Positions 6,024 through 6,549 of a stretch of DNA of 6,549 nt are shown here, piece after piece. This DNA is from Planctomycetota bacterium. GTDB taxonomy: Bacteria; Planctomycetota; Phycisphaerae; UBA1845; UTPLA1. Location of the stretch: the NCBI GenBank assembly GCA_027295245.1, contig JAPULF010000221.1, positions 1-6,549 on the forward strand, read 5' to 3'. Position 1 is the stretch's first letter, and every line of letters begins with the position of its first letter. Both the position numbers and the translations under genes were made by a program. The notes under the pieces are model-generated. The model saw only the letters and a list, made by a program, of their open reading frames with translations. It was not told the DNA's origin and ran no database searches.

Positions 6024-6549
6024 TCAAATGCCTACCAACTCAACCTCGAAGACAATCGTCGAATCCGGCGGTATGCCCGCGCCCGGATTCCCCGAAGGAT
6101 AGCCGAGCTTGCCGGGCATGACGAGCATGCGCTTCCCACCGACCTTCATGCCCAAGACGCCCTCGCAGAATCCCGCAACGTAGCCGCCGTTGAGACTGTT
6201 CGATATCGGGTCGCCGCTGTCGTGAGTCGAATAGAACTTCTTTCCGTTCGCCAACCAACCCGTGCAATGAACCGTGGCGGAGTGCCTCTTTGTCGGAGTC
6301 TCACCGGTACCCGCTTTCATGTCGTAGTACGCCAGACCGCTCGGAGTAGAGGTGAACTTGGACGCATCCAGCCCCATCGACTTGAGATGGTCCGCCGCCT
6401 CCAGGGCCACGGTGCCGCCGGTTGGCGGCGAAGTGTCCCCCGCCGCGGCGGGAGCGCCCGACTTGCGCGGATACTTTCGGTCAAGGATCGTGTTCCATTG
6501 GTTCAGTTGCGTAGTGTGCATGTCCAACAGCGGTTTGGGATCACCCTCG
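6024..6549 (-). CDS. FKBP-type peptidyl-prolyl isomerase domain protein, 5' end beyond window
   Basis: The minus-strand frame is open to the right edge and ends at TGA 6026-6024. It reads through the edge without a stop, so the N-terminus is probably outside; a TTG at 6527 and an ATG at 6521 are the first start codons inside. Counting from the TTG, residues 1-60 are a polar linker (alanine, proline and glycine-rich) plus a helix with LKSMGLD (48-54). An FKBP domain follows (62-167): SGLAYYDMKAGTGETP, VHCTGWLANGKKF, GVLGMKVGGKRML, LGYPSG and IVFEVELV. Y143 and F160 of the pocket are kept, but the usual YTGWL tyrosine is C88, the F-D pair is F98-Y99, and the pocket-floor tryptophan is F120. Catalytic efficiency may be reduced, with a role in binding rather than isomerising. 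A signal sequence would lie outside the window. It is upstream of, and paralogous to, the cyclophilin-FKBP fusion. Confidence 0.88.
   Translation of the reverse strand, partial: EGDPKPLLDMHTTQLNQWNTILDRKYPRKSGAPAAAGDTSPPTGGTVALEAADHLKSMGLDASKFTSTPSGLAYYDMKAGTGETPTKRHSATVHCTGWLANGKKFYSTHDSGDPISNSLNGGYVAGFCEGVLGMKVGGKRMLVMPGKLGYPSGNPGAGIPPDSTIVFEVELVGI

Noticed and set aside
5899..6027. TTG start at 6027 extending the cyclophilin-FKBP protein by 43 residues
   Set aside because: It overlaps the upstream stop, has no Shine-Dalgarno and places a long non-conserved stretch before the export signal. ATG 5898 has GAGG at good spacing.
1..6549. CRISPR arrays, insertion sequences, tRNA or rRNA genes, prophage or toxin-antitoxin genes
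   Set aside because: I looked on both strands and saw no regularly spaced repeats, transposase motifs, terminal repeats, cloverleaf-like elements or ribosomal RNA signatures. All long stretches are explained by the enzymes listed.

Overview
This is a GC-rich bacterial chromosomal window with dense coding on both strands and no mobile element, CRISPR array, tRNA or rRNA. Six genes can be supported: five complete or internal reading frames plus partial genes at both edges (counted once each). The lineage cannot be fixed from sequence alone. Lipoprotein-type peptidyl-prolyl isomerases, a YkgJ-type cysteine-cluster protein and the GC-rich codon choice would suit Planctomycetota or a similar GC-rich diderm phylum, but that is a weak inference.

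Left part, minus strand: a TIM-barrel amidohydrolase (850-1959) is followed 19 bases downstream by a YkgJ-type cysteine-cluster protein (830 down to the left edge, 3' end missing). They look like a two-gene operon. Most other open frames across 1-900 are shadows of the YkgJ gene.

Centre: a 132-base divergent intergenic region (1960-2091) carries nested inverted repeats and a -10-like box. It separates the amidohydrolase from a plus-strand pair: a cholesterol-oxidase-like GMC flavoprotein (2092-3561) and a fold-type II PLP enzyme of the ACC deaminase / D-cysteine desulfhydrase family (3555-4646). The last two overlap by 7 bases and are probably translationally coupled. A hydrolase, a flavin alcohol oxidase and a PLP lyase/deaminase around one shared control region suggest a small catabolic or modifying pathway of unknown substrate. 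This is the nearest thing to an undescribed system here, and it is inference only.

Right part, minus strand: an FKBP-domain protein (right edge to 6024, 5' end missing) lies upstream of a membrane-anchored or exported protein that fuses a cyclophilin domain to an FKBP domain (5898-4717). The two share the FKBP domain and the helix before it, so they are paralogues by duplication. The stand-alone FKBP has lost several pocket residues that the fused copy keeps. They probably act as foldases in the cell envelope. The convergent junction with the PLP gene (4647-4716) holds a stem-loop.
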